Shown here in pieces: positions 25,276 to 34,724 of a stretch of DNA of 64,000 bases. Location: contig SXOX01000015.1 in the NCBI GenBank assembly GCA_005776585.1, positions 1 to 64,000 of the forward strand, read 5' to 3'. Within the stretch, counting starts at the first letter, position 1. Each line of letters starts with the position of its first letter. The notes below the pieces were generated by a model that saw only the letters and a program-made list of their open reading frames with translations, was not told the origin of the DNA and ran no database searches. Position numbers and translations under genes: made by a program. Source of the stretch: Pseudomonadota bacterium (GTDB taxonomy: Bacteria; Myxococcota_A; UBA9042; GCA-2863065).

Positions 25276-27192
25276 ATGATCCCGTGCCTTCCCACTCAGG
25301 ATCCCAAGCCCGCGTCGAGACGCGCCGCCGTGGCCAGGGACCGCGAGCGATATCAAATCCAACACGCGTACAAGACCCAAGAGCTGCCGAACGGCTTTGC
25401 CCTCGCTGACCACGTAGGAGAGGCCGATCAGTTCTCCCTTCTCTTCTTCGAGAAGCAAGCCAGCGTCGACATGTTGGTGGCTGCCAATGCGGCGACCACC
25501 ATCTCGCGGCAGATGGCGAGCCACGGGCTCGGAGCTCCGCAGGGATCGCTGCTGAGCCTGCTCGGGCTCGAGCGCGCGCAGGCCTCTGGGGCCCCTTTCC
25601 CTCGCACGCGCAAGGCGCTCTCGGGCGTGGAGGTCTCCTTCCCACCCGACCTCGCGGCGTACGAGTCGGTGTTCTCGGTCCTCCCCTTGCCCACGGTCGC
25701 CGGCGTGGTTCGATCGTCCGCAGAGCTACAGGACCGCCTGTTTGCCTGGCAACGTGTGGCCGGGGCGAACCCGCTGGTGCTGCGTGCGGTCCGACGTATC
25801 CCGCCTCGGGACACTCCGTTGCAGTCGGCCGCTGAGGTCGCATTGAACCTCTGGCAAGAGTGGTTTGGGGAGATCCCGGCGGATGCTACGACCGACGTGC
25901 GCCCTGAGTTCGACCTCCCGCCGGCGTTCCTGGTGTCCGACGCCGACGTGCAGCGGACGCTCCCGACGGAGACGCTTGCTTCCCTTGCGGGCACGGGGCG
26001 ACTCTTCCTGTGCGACTACGCGATTACCACCGGAATTCCTACGGGTACCTACAACTCGGGCCTCCTCGGAATCACCCGCCAGAAGTACCTTTGCGCCCCT
26101 TTCGCGCTCTTCGCGTGGGTCCCGGCGTGTGACGCGCGGCCGGGTTACCTCGCCCCCCTTGCCATTCAATGCGATCGAGTCAAATTTTCGCCGCATGTGT
26201 TCACTCCGGCCGACGGCATCGCCTGGAAGATGGCCAAGACGGTGGTGCAGCAGGCCGACTCCACCGTTCAGGAGCTGGTGTCTCACCTCGCCCGCACACA
26301 CCTCTTGGCTGAGGCGGTCATCCTGTGCGCCCGCCGGGAGCTGGCTCCCTGGCACCCACTGCGCACGCTGATCGACGCACACGCCTTCAACACGCTGGCA
26401 ATCAACGACTACGCGGCGCACCACCTGATCGCGCCTGGCGGCGACGTCGACCGGCTCTTCTCCGCCACGCTCGAGGGGAATCTGGAGTTGGCGACTCGGG
26501 GCCTCGCCGGCTTCACCTTCGCCAACCTCGCCCCCCCCGATCAGCTCGCCGCACGCGGCCTCGACGGCAGCTGCGCGCTCACTGCCTACCCATGGCGTGA
26601 CGACGCGATACTGTTGTGGCCCATCGTCGAGCGGTTCGTGGAGCGATACGTCAAGGTCTACTACGCATCGAATGACGACGTAAGCGATGACGCCGAGCTC
26701 AGGGCCTTCGTCGCCGCTCTGTCCTCACCCGCGGGCGGCGCGCTCGGCGGCATCCCAGAGGTCGCCTCTGTCCAGGATGTCGTGTGGCTCTGCGCCCGAT
26801 TCGTGTGGACGGTCACGCTGCAGCATGGATGCCTCAACAACGCGCAGTTCGATCAGCTCGGCTACGTGCCAGCCACTCCGGGAGCGCTCTACGCTCCAGC
26901 GCCGCAGCCGGGCCAAACCTACGCCGAGACCGACTGGATGAAGATGCTCCCGCCAGTGTCGGCAGCCCTCGAGCAGGGATCGCTGCTCTACCAGCTGGCG
27001 AACGTCCGAATCGCGCCGATGGGTCACTTCCCGGAGGGCGCCTTCATCGATCCACGGGTGCAGGACCCAATCCGACGCTACCAGCGCGAGCTGGCCTGGG
27101 CCGACTCCATCATCGTCGGCCGAGACCAGACGCGCTTTCTCCCATACCCGTTCCTGCGACCGTCGCAGGTCGGCAACAGCGTGTTCATCTGA
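25276..27192 (+). CDS. lipoxygenase 1
   Basis: This 638-aa protein should insert O2 into a polyunsaturated fatty acid to give a hydroperoxide. ATG 25276 is preferred over TTG 25174 because GAGG lies 5 nt upstream and the longer frame crosses the decayed ATPase. All five iron ligands of the family are present: His337 and His342 (ELVSHLARTHLLAEA, the HxxxxH pair), His517 and Asn521 (LQHGCLNNAQF) and the C-terminal Ile638 (VGNSVFI). The region ELAPWHPLRTLIDAH and AINDYAAHHLIAPGG is also typical. No signal peptide or PLAT domain is obvious. The stop overlaps the next lipoxygenase start by one base (TGATG). Confidence 0.9.
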   Translation: MIPCLPTQDPKPASRRAAVARDRERYQIQHAYKTQELPNGFALADHVGEADQFSLLFFEKQASVDMLVAANAATTISRQMASHGLGAPQGSLLSLLGLERAQASGAPFPRTRKALSGVEVSFPPDLAAYESVFSVLPLPTVAGVVRSSAELQDRLFAWQRVAGANPLVLRAVRRIPPRDTPLQSAAEVALNLWQEWFGEIPADATTDVRPEFDLPPAFLVSDADVQRTLPTETLASLAGTGRLFLCDYAITTGIPTGTYNSGLLGITRQKYLCAPFALFAWVPACDARPGYLAPLAIQCDRVKFSPHVFTPADGIAWKMAKTVVQQADSTVQELVSHLARTHLLAEAVILCARRELAPWHPLRTLIDAHAFNTLAINDYAAHHLIAPGGDVDRLFSATLEGNLELATRGLAGFTFANLAPPDQLAARGLDGSCALTAYPWRDDAILLWPIVERFVERYVKVYYASNDDVSDDAELRAFVAALSSPAGGALGGIPEVASVQDVVWLCARFVWTVTLQHGCLNNAQFDQLGYVPATPGALYAPAPQPGQTYAETDWMKMLPPVSAALEQGSLLYQLANVRIAPMGHFPEGAFIDPRVQDPIRRYQRELAWADSIIVGRDQTRFLPYPFLRPSQVGNSVFI

Positions 27193-28970
27193 TGGCGGGA
27201 CCCATGATACCAACGCTTCCCCAGAACGACACCGCTCCGGACGCGCGGGCCCTTGCGCTCGCGGCAAGCCGGGCGGAGGTGGACTTCGATCGGTCACGTG
27301 GGGGCATGTGTCTGCCCGATCGCGTCCCGCCGGCGCAGGCATTCACGCGAGAGTGGGCCTTCCAGGCGGTGCTCCTGGGGGAGGAAGCCGAGGCGCTCGA
27401 CGCCGCCGGCGCGCTCCGGGTCGCGCTGGACGGCCCCGACCTGCCGGAGGAGAAGGAGATCGCGCTCGCAAAGGCCGTCGATCAGGCGATCATGCAGCGC
27501 CAGATCAAGCCAGTCTGCCCCCCGTTCAGGGCGCTCCCTCCAACGGCGCGAACGCCCCTGACCATCGCCGAGCATGCGCTGCTGTTCGGGGAGCTTCCGC
27601 TCACCGAAGGCGTCGCGCGATGGAACGAAGACGCGTACTTTGCCTGGCAACGCATCGGGTGCGACAACCCGGGCGTCATCCGGCTCGTCACGCCGGAGGA
27701 CTGGACTGCACTAGCATCGAAGATGCCGCTCGACCCGCTGGTGTTCGAACGGGTGCGGCCAGGAGACACGCTCGATCGCGCCGTCGACGAGCACCGACTC
27801 TTCGTGTGCGATCACGTGATCTGCGACGGAATTGACGCGGGATTCCACGGGGGTTGGCGACGGTGGCTCCCAGCGGCCATCGCGCTCTTCGCGACCGATG
27901 CCGAGCGGCGACAGCTCTGGCCGGTCGCCATCCAGTGTGGGCAGGTCCCGAATGACACCTGCCCGATCCTCACGCCGCTCGATGGCGTCGCCTGGACCAT
28001 GGCCAAGGCAGCATTCAACGCCACAGACAGCACCTACCATGGCGTGAGCGAGCACGGCGCCCTCTGTCACCTCATGCTCGGAGCCATCAGTGTCGCCACG
28101 ATGCGGACGCTGGCACCGTATCACCCGGTGCGCATTCTGCTGAGGCCACACCTCGACATGACCCTTGCGATCGCCGCCGCTACCGCCGAATTGTACGTCC
28201 CTGGCGGGCGTACGCCGACGCTGCAGAGCATCAGCGTCGACGGGATCTGCGAGCTCACGCGGCGCACGTGGAAGCACTTCGACTGGTACAACGGTACGCT
28301 CGAACGCAACTTCGGGTCCCGCGGACTTGGAGGCACCGACGTGCTCCGCGAGCTCCCGGCCCGGGACGACTTGGCCTTGTACACTGACGCCATTCGCCGC
28401 TTCGCGACGAGCTACACCACGATCTACTACGCCCGTGACTCGGACGTGGTCGGCGATACGGAGCTGCAGGAGTGGGTTCGGGTGATCCGCTCGCCCGAGG
28501 GCGCCGACATCCCCACCTTCACCGGCCCAAAGGAGACCGTGTCCACCGTCGCTGAGCTGGCGGATCTTCTGGCGGGCGTCATCTGGCGAGCAAGCCCGTG
28601 GCATTGCATTATTAACTACGCAGTCTATGAAACTACCGCCTTCGCGCCAGCCTACCCTGCCTCATTGTTTGCTCCGCCACCGCGCAAGGGTCAGAGCTAC
28701 GTCGAGTCGGACTTGTTGTACATGCTGCCACCGGAGTCAGTGGTTCGTGGCCTGTTCGTGGACCTGGTGCAGGTGTCGTCACTGCGCGAGAACCGACTTG
28801 GACACTACACCCCCGAAACGTTCACCGATTATCGAGTTCATGGCCTCCTCGATCGACTCAGGCTGGACCTCAGCGGCATCGCCCGGCGCATCTCCGAGCG
28901 CAATCGCTTCCGGCCCATCCCGTTTCCGTTCCTAGAGCCAGATCTCACGACGGCGAGCACGCACATCTGA
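27192..28970 (+). CDS. lipoxygenase 2
   Basis: This 592-aa protein is a diverged tandem partner of lipoxygenase 1. It retains His288 and His293 (SEHGALCHLMLGA), His471 and Asn475 (WHCIINYAVYE) and the C-terminal Ile592 (TASTHI), so the iron site is intact. The segment LAPYHPVRILLRPHLDM matches the substrate-channel helix. Sequence between the ligands differs strongly from lipoxygenase 1, so the two may differ in substrate, position or product (hydroperoxide versus further conversion). ATG 27192 overlaps the upstream stop; ATG 27204 is an alternative. The gap to the kinase-cyclase gene is only 18 bp. Confidence 0.88.
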   Translation: MAGPMIPTLPQNDTAPDARALALAASRAEVDFDRSRGGMCLPDRVPPAQAFTREWAFQAVLLGEEAEALDAAGALRVALDGPDLPEEKEIALAKAVDQAIMQRQIKPVCPPFRALPPTARTPLTIAEHALLFGELPLTEGVARWNEDAYFAWQRIGCDNPGVIRLVTPEDWTALASKMPLDPLVFERVRPGDTLDRAVDEHRLFVCDHVICDGIDAGFHGGWRRWLPAAIALFATDAERRQLWPVAIQCGQVPNDTCPILTPLDGVAWTMAKAAFNATDSTYHGVSEHGALCHLMLGAISVATMRTLAPYHPVRILLRPHLDMTLAIAAATAELYVPGGRTPTLQSISVDGICELTRRTWKHFDWYNGTLERNFGSRGLGGTDVLRELPARDDLALYTDAIRRFATSYTTIYYARDSDVVGDTELQEWVRVIRSPEGADIPTFTGPKETVSTVAELADLLAGVIWRASPWHCIINYAVYETTAFAPAYPASLFAPPPRKGQSYVESDLLYMLPPESVVRGLFVDLVQVSSLRENRLGHYTPETFTDYRVHGLLDRLRLDLSGIARRISERNRFRPIPFPFLEPDLTTASTHI

Positions 28971-28988
28971 CCCGGTGCGGAGGTTTCC

Positions 28989-31900
28989 GTGAACAGCGAC
29001 CAATTCGAGAGCATTACGCCGATTGCGGAGGGTGCGACTGCCATCGTGCTCCGCGCCACGCGAAAGGCCGACAAGCGCCAGTTCATCGCCAAAGCGCTGC
29101 GCTCGGAGAGGACGCAGTCGCGGCGCGCCGTGCAGGAGTTTCGCAAGGAGTTCGAGATCGGCGGGGCGCTGTCGGGCGACGGCGTCGTGCGGCCGCACGA
29201 GTTCATCGACGGCGACGAACCGATGATCTTGTTCGAAGACCATGGCGCTACCTCGACTCAGTCACTCGTCGCCGATGGACCGATCGACGTGGCGACGGCC
29301 CTGGCTATCGGGGTGGATATCGCCACCGCGCTCGAAGACGTCCACCGCGCGGGCATCATCCATCGTGACGTCTCGCCGGCCAACATCGTGTACTCGGCGC
29401 GGGCCGGGCGTGCCCGCCTCATCGACTTCGGTCTCGCCACGCGTCGGACCCGCGAGGCTGCCGGCAGCCACAAGCTCCAGGGGACGTTCGCCTACATGTC
29501 TCCAGAGCAGACCGGTCGCACGAATCGGCGCGTCGACGAGCGAAGTGATCTGTACAGTCTCGGCGCATCGCTGTTTCACCTCGTCACCGGCCGTCCGCCG
29601 TTCACGGCGCCCAACCGACTCGGACTGGTGCACGCACACCTCGCGCGTCGACCTCAGGAGCCGAGCCGGCTTCGTCCCGAAGTGCCACAGTCGCTCTCGG
29701 CCGTTCTGTTGCACGCACTCAAGAAGGACCCAGACGACCGCTACCAATCCGCCGCGGGATTTCGGCGCGACCTCGAACGCTGCGCTGCGTTGCTACTCGA
29801 ACCCTCCGCCGAATCGACGTTCAGCCCTGGAGCCGGTGACCGGCTTCTCGAGCTCCGCCTCACCGAGTCCCTGGTCGGACGTGAGCAGGAGCTGGCGACT
29901 CTCCGGAGCGCGCTCGAGGCTGGTACGGGCGCCGCCCGAGTCGTCTGCGTACGGGGCTGGAGTGGCATTGGCAAGACGCGCCTCGTCAATGAACTCATTC
30001 CCGCCGTCACTGAGGCAGGCGGGGCCTGGGTGTCGGGCAAGCACGAACTGCTCGGGCGTGGTGTCCCGTACGCGGGGCTGTCGCGTGCGGTGGAGCAGTG
30101 GGCGATCCAGCTTTCTGCGTTCACAGAGGAGGCGGCGCCGATGTGCGAGCGCCTGCGCATGGCGTTGGGGCCGGAGGCCGCGGCCCTGGTCAAGGTGATC
30201 CCTGCGCTCGGCGCGCTCCTCGGACCGCTCCCGCCCGTCGCCGAGTGCCCACCAATGGAGTCTGAGCGGCGGCTCGCCGTTCTCTTCGGGGCACTGTTTG
30301 GCGCCATCGCCCCTCAGGGTGTGCCGTTGGTGGTTTTTGTGGACGACCTCCAATGGGCGGACAACGCGTCGCTCGGGGTGTTGCAGCACCTCGCGACGCT
30401 GCCGGAGAGCCGGCAGGTCGTCGCGATTGTCGCGTGGCGGGAGGACGAGGTGGGCGAGGGGCATCCCGTACTCACGTTCCTTCATGAGCTGGCGGCGTCC
30501 GGCGTCGGTGTCCAGTCGGTGCACCTCGGGCCGTTGTCCCAGGACGCGGTTCGTGAGTTCGTGGGGAGGTCACTGCAGCAGCCCGGCGCCGTCGTGCGCC
30601 CGCTCGCCGATGCCGTCTTCGCCGCGTCGAGCGGCAGCCCGTTCCTCGCGGGGCGCGTTCTCACCGACCTGGCGGCCGAGGGTGCCCTGTACTCCACGGC
30701 CGATGGTTGGATGTGGCGACTCGACAGCCCCATCCTCAGCGATACTCGGGGCGACGAAACTGGCTTCGTTCGCCGGCGCCTCCAGTCGATGCCCGATGAC
30801 GCGCAGCGGGCGCTCGCCGTCGGCGCGTGGCTGGGTTCACGCTTTTCGCTCGTGGACGTCGCGAGCGCCCTCGCAGCGCCCATTGGCGAGGTGGCGAAGC
30901 AGCTTTCCGTGGCCATGGGCATCGAGGTGATCCGCCGGGTGGACGACTCACCGGTCGAGTTTGGGGAGTTGACGTCGGAGGTGGACGCCTCGCTTCTCCC
31001 GACGTGGCAGTTCGTGCACGACCGGGTGCAGCAGGCAGCGTCCGAGCTCGTGCCGGCCGGGGATCGGGCAGCGCTGCGCCTTGCGTTGGCGAGGCTGCTC
31101 CGCGATCAGGAGGGTGATCGCCGCTTCGAAGCGGTGGACCACGCCCTCGCGGCTGGGGAGGCGCTCACCGAGTCCACCGAGCGCATGGAGTTCGCTCGTT
31201 TGGCCGGGGCGGCCGGACGAGCGGCGCTCCAGGCCGCGTCGTTCGACGTGGCTTCGCGCGCCCTCGAGGCTGCGCTCGGTTGGGGATTGGCCGAGCTCTC
31301 GGTGCATTCCCCAGACGAGGCGGCCGAGCTCGTCCTCACCGCGGCGGAGGCCGCGTATCTCAACACCGATCGGACCACGATGGAGCGTCACGTCGCCCTC
31401 CTGCTCGAGCGCTTTCCCGACGCCCTCATCCGAATCCGGGCCGAAGAGATCGCTGTCGCGGCGCTCATGGCGGCCGGCGACTTGGGGGCCTGCCTCGACC
31501 GCGGCATATCCGCTCTGCGCCAGGCGGGGCTCGCGCTTCCGCCGCAGCCAGGTCTCCCCCACGTGCTGGCCGGCTTGCTGCGCACCAAGTTTGCGTTGCG
31601 AAGGTTCAGCCCCGCCGATCTCGCGTCGCTACCGCTTTGTACGGACGCGCTGGCTCGGGCTCGCGCTCGGCTCCTCAACGAGCTGAACGCGCCAGCGTGG
31701 TACGGCCGACCTCTGTTGTTCCCCCTCATTGCCTTCTCGATGATGCGGGAGGCCGTCGCATACGGCTGCTCGCCGGAGACGGCTCCATCCATGATCGTCT
31801 TCGCGATCGTGAACTGTGCGATGGGGTCGATCGACAATGGTTTGGCGCTCGGGAACGCCGCACTCGTGCTGAACGAACGCTTGCTGGACCGCCGCCTCCG

Positions 31901-34142
31901 GAACCGCACGACCCATCTCTGGAATGCGCACATCCGGTTCTGGACCGAGCGCTGGCATGTGTGTCGCGACGACCTCAGCGTCGTCCACCGCGGTTGTTGG
32001 GAGGGTGGCGACATCGAGTATGCCGCCTTCTCTGCCTTCATGTCGGTGTCGCTTGGGATCCACACCGGCGAAGCGCTCGATGGACTCCACGATCGAAGCA
32101 CTCGCACGATCGCCGCGATCCGCGCCCTCGGGCAACGCACGATGCTTCACACCACGCTCCTGCATCACCAGCTGATCTTGAACCTCATGGGCCATGGCGC
32201 CGACCCGCACCAGCTCAAGGGCGCCGACTACGACGAAACGGAGATGGAGACGCTACACCGTTCAAAAAATGACAAGGTGAACAGACACTGCCTTGGGGTC
32301 GCCCGCGCGATGCTGAGCTGCTTCCTGGGCGACTTCGAACGTGCCGCAGGGGCGATGGTAGCAGTGGACGACTGCGACCAGGACGCGAAGTCGCAACCGC
32401 TCCACCACCTGGGCACGTTCTACGACGCCTTGGCCCACGCGGCCCTCGGGAGACGCGGGCGGGCGCGAAAGAAGCTCAAGGCGCTCCTCACCTTCGCGAA
32501 GTACGGCCCCGTCAACTTCTCGCACCGCGTGGCCCTCGTAGAGGCAGAGCTTGCCGGTTCTCGGGGTGCAGCCGACGCGGCCATTCTCGCATGGGAGCGC
32601 GCAGCGGCGCTCGCCGGCACACATGGCTACCCGCACGAGCGGGCGCTCGCGTTGTGGCGTGCCGCTCGATTCCAGGGGGAGCGAGGGAACGCGGTCGCAG
32701 CCCGCGCCTATGCGGCCGAAGCACGGGCCGGTTTCGTTCGCTGGGGGGCGCAGGTCCTGGTCGATCGCCTGGACTCCGAGCTGGCAGGTCATTCGGCAAC
32801 CCCCGGAGTGTCCGCCGGCGCGCTCGGGGAGCCGGCTGGCCATGGCGCGCTGGGCTCCACGCCGCCGAGTGGGGCGTCCGACGCGTCGCCGAGGCGCCCG
32901 AGCAGCGACTGGAGCGCGTCGACCACAGGCTCGGTGGGCGGTGGTAGCGACCATCCGCTGGATCTCGAGGGACTCTTGGCTGCAGCGCGCCGAATCTCAG
33001 TCGAATTCGACGTGGCCCGCGTCACCACCGCGCTCCTCGAATCCGTGCTCGTTTTGGCCGGGGCGACTCACGCGACGCTCTCGCGCGTGGAGGGCACCGC
33101 GTTTCGACGCGTCCTTCACGCCCGAAGCGAGGGAGAAGGCATCGCGGTCTCGGAGCCTGACCCGACGCCGCAACCGAGCCCGCTCCTGGAAGACGTGGCG
33201 AGAGCGGGCCAGCCGCTCAGCATCGAAGGTCGTGACTATGCGTCCGACTGGTCCAGCGAAGGTCGCGCCCCGCGCTCGGTTCTCTTGGTGCCAGTTCTTC
33301 ACGCCGGTCGCGCGCTCGGTGTGCTCACGCTTGAACACGATCTGCTCGTCGACGCTTTCCCGCCGAGGCGTGTCGCCCCCATCGAGGCCCTGGCAGCGCA
33401 GGCGGGCATCGCGTTCGAGAACGCGGTCCACTACGAAGAGCTCGATAGTCGTGTCCGCGACCGAACCCGCGAGCTCCTTGCCGCCCGCCGAGAGGCCGAT
33501 CTCGAGCGCGACCGCGCCGACGAGCTCCTGATGAACGTGTTACCCGAGTCGATCGCACTCGAACTCAAGCACTCCGGACGCGCGGCGCCAGTGAGCGTCG
33601 CGGCGGCGACGGTCCTCTTTACTGACTTCGCTGGATTCACCGAGCTATCGGCACAGATGACGCCGGAGGCCCTCGTCGCAGAGCTCGAGCGCTGTTTCGC
33701 CGCGTTCGATGACATCGTAGATCGATATGGCGTGACGAAGCTCAAGACGATTGGCGACGCGTATATGGCAGTCGCCGGCATCCCCACGTCGACTGAGACG
33801 CACGCCTATGACGCCGTTCGCGCTGGAGTCGACATGGCGGCCTGGGTGACCCAGCCGACGGACGGCGGGCCACCCGTCCCGTTCCGCATTCGCATCGGAC
33901 TCAACACGGGCCCGCTCGTCGCGGGCGTCATAGGAAAGCGGCGCTTCCTCTACGACGTCTGGGGCGACGCTGTGAATACGGCCTCGCGCATGGAAAGCTC
34001 CGGTGTCGAGGGGCGCGTCAACCTCTCTCGCCGGACGTGGGAGTTGGTGAGCGAGCGCGTGGCCTGTACGCCGCGCGGCCTGGTGTCCGCCAAAGGCAAG
34101 GGCGAGCTCGAGATGTTCCTGGTCGACCGCATCTTGAGTTGA
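28989..34142 (+). CDS. Ser/Thr kinase-AAA ATPase-GAF-adenylyl cyclase fusion
   Basis: This 1717-aa multidomain signalling protein starts with GTG after GGAGG at 28979-28983. Residues about 1-265 are a Ser/Thr kinase: Lys35, HRD at 125-127, DFG at 146-148, and SPE in the activation segment. A large AAA/STAND-type ATPase follows, with Walker A GWSGIGKT (323-330) and Walker B around Asp452-453 (VVFVDDLQWAD). Helical, TPR-like sequence fills about 600-1270. A GAF domain lies at about 1330-1480. The C-terminal class III cyclase (1535-1717) has both metal Asp residues (1546 in LFTDFAGFT, 1590 in TIGDAYMA) and the Lys1586/Asp1656 pair (KTIGD, YDVWGD) expected for ATP, so it should make cAMP. It probably senses a ligand through the GAF or STAND region and signals by phosphorylation and cAMP. 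It ends the lipoxygenase operon. Confidence 0.9.
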   Translation: MNSDQFESITPIAEGATAIVLRATRKADKRQFIAKALRSERTQSRRAVQEFRKEFEIGGALSGDGVVRPHEFIDGDEPMILFEDHGATSTQSLVADGPIDVATALAIGVDIATALEDVHRAGIIHRDVSPANIVYSARAGRARLIDFGLATRRTREAAGSHKLQGTFAYMSPEQTGRTNRRVDERSDLYSLGASLFHLVTGRPPFTAPNRLGLVHAHLARRPQEPSRLRPEVPQSLSAVLLHALKKDPDDRYQSAAGFRRDLERCAALLLEPSAESTFSPGAGDRLLELRLTESLVGREQELATLRSALEAGTGAARVVCVRGWSGIGKTRLVNELIPAVTEAGGAWVSGKHELLGRGVPYAGLSRAVEQWAIQLSAFTEEAAPMCERLRMALGPEAAALVKVIPALGALLGPLPPVAECPPMESERRLAVLFGALFGAIAPQGVPLVVFVDDLQWADNASLGVLQHLATLPESRQVVAIVAWREDEVGEGHPVLTFLHELAASGVGVQSVHLGPLSQDAVREFVGRSLQQPGAVVRPLADAVFAASSGSPFLAGRVLTDLAAEGALYSTADGWMWRLDSPILSDTRGDETGFVRRRLQSMPDDAQRALAVGAWLGSRFSLVDVASALAAPIGEVAKQLSVAMGIEVIRRVDDSPVEFGELTSEVDASLLPTWQFVHDRVQQAASELVPAGDRAALRLALARLLRDQEGDRRFEAVDHALAAGEALTESTERMEFARLAGAAGRAALQAASFDVASRALEAALGWGLAELSVHSPDEAAELVLTAAEAAYLNTDRTTMERHVALLLERFPDALIRIRAEEIAVAALMAAGDLGACLDRGISALRQAGLALPPQPGLPHVLAGLLRTKFALRRFSPADLASLPLCTDALARARARLLNELNAPAWYGRPLLFPLIAFSMMREAVAYGCSPETAPSMIVFAIVNCAMGSIDNGLALGNAALVLNERLLDRRLRNRTTHLWNAHIRFWTERWHVCRDDLSVVHRGCWEGGDIEYAAFSAFMSVSLGIHTGEALDGLHDRSTRTIAAIRALGQRTMLHTTLLHHQLILNLMGHGADPHQLKGADYDETEMETLHRSKNDKVNRHCLGVARAMLSCFLGDFERAAGAMVAVDDCDQDAKSQPLHHLGTFYDALAHAALGRRGRARKKLKALLTFAKYGPVNFSHRVALVEAELAGSRGAADAAILAWERAAALAGTHGYPHERALALWRAARFQGERGNAVAARAYAAEARAGFVRWGAQVLVDRLDSELAGHSATPGVSAGALGEPAGHGALGSTPPSGASDASPRRPSSDWSASTTGSVGGGSDHPLDLEGLLAAARRISVEFDVARVTTALLESVLVLAGATHATLSRVEGTAFRRVLHARSEGEGIAVSEPDPTPQPSPLLEDVARAGQPLSIEGRDYASDWSSEGRAPRSVLLVPVLHAGRALGVLTLEHDLLVDAFPPRRVAPIEALAAQAGIAFENAVHYEELDSRVRDRTRELLAARREADLERDRADELLMNVLPESIALELKHSGRAAPVSVAAATVLFTDFAGFTELSAQMTPEALVAELERCFAAFDDIVDRYGVTKLKTIGDAYMAVAGIPTSTETHAYDAVRAGVDMAAWVTQPTDGGPPVPFRIRIGLNTGPLVAGVIGKRRFLYDVWGDAVNTASRMESSGVEGRVNLSRRTWELVSERVACTPRGLVSAKGKGELEMFLVDRILS

Positions 34143-34162
34143 ACGCCCTCGCAGCCGTGTAC

Positions 34163-34606
34163 TCAGCCGCCCATCATGTCGGCCATGCGGCGAAGAATCT
34201 CCTCGCGGGTGACGACCTCGATGACGGCGCAGATCGTCCAGCGGTTGCCGCCCGAGTCCGTCACCGTCGCGGCACGGTAGCCCCAGGGCTGGTCCTTGGG
34301 CTCGTTGACGACCGTCGCGCCAAACTCGACCGCGCGCCGGAACGTCGCATCGACCGCCGCGCCGTCGGCGACGTAGAACGAGAATGCGGCGGGCATGGGC
34401 TCCAGGCCGGGCATCGGCTCGCCACACATGACGATCGAATCACTGAACAGGAGCTCGGCGTGCATGAGGGTGCCGTTGGGGCCGTCGTAGCGGTCGACGA
34501 CCTTGGCCCCGAACGCCTCTTCGAGGAAGCGGACGACCTTGGCGGCGCCCGGGACGATGAAGCTCGGGGTGATGGTGTGACATCCAGCGGGGCGTAGATT
34601 GGGCAT
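34163..34606 (-). CDS. VOC (glyoxalase/PhnB-like) family protein
   Basis: This is a 147-aa single-domain VOC protein of the PhnB-like group. ITPSFIVPGAAKVVRFLEEAFGA begins the first beta-alpha-beta module and GAAVDATFRRAVEFGATVV with YRAATVTDSGGNRWTI forms the second. VOC proteins bind a metal or a small hydrophobic ligand and include resistance and dioxygenase enzymes; this subgroup is mostly uncharacterised. The start is supported by AGGGAGAA 6 nt upstream on the minus strand. It is divergent from the WYL regulator over 118 bp, the usual arrangement for a regulator and its target. Confidence 0.85.
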   Translation of the reverse strand: MPNLRPAGCHTITPSFIVPGAAKVVRFLEEAFGAKVVDRYDGPNGTLMHAELLFSDSIVMCGEPMPGLEPMPAAFSFYVADGAAVDATFRRAVEFGATVVNEPKDQPWGYRAATVTDSGGNRWTICAVIEVVTREEILRRMADMMGG

Positions 34607-34688
34607 GGGATTCTCCCTAGTGGAACTAGACAGTGCAAAACGTCACTGAGCCCAGCCGCCCGTGCGGCCGGTGTGGTGACGGTCCCGA

Positions 34689-34722
34689 TTGACTACCGCA
34701 GGACCCTGACAGATTCTGTCAG
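34689..34722 (+). promoter_or_regulatory. promoter and perfect operator of the WYL regulator
   Basis: TTGACT (34689-34694), 17 bp and GATTCT (34712-34717) end 7 nt before ATG 34725. A perfect 8-bp inverted repeat with one central base, CTGACAGATTCTGTCAG (34706-34722), covers the -10. It is a likely autorepression site and could also control the divergent VOC gene. Confidence 0.62.
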
Positions 34723-34724
34723 CA

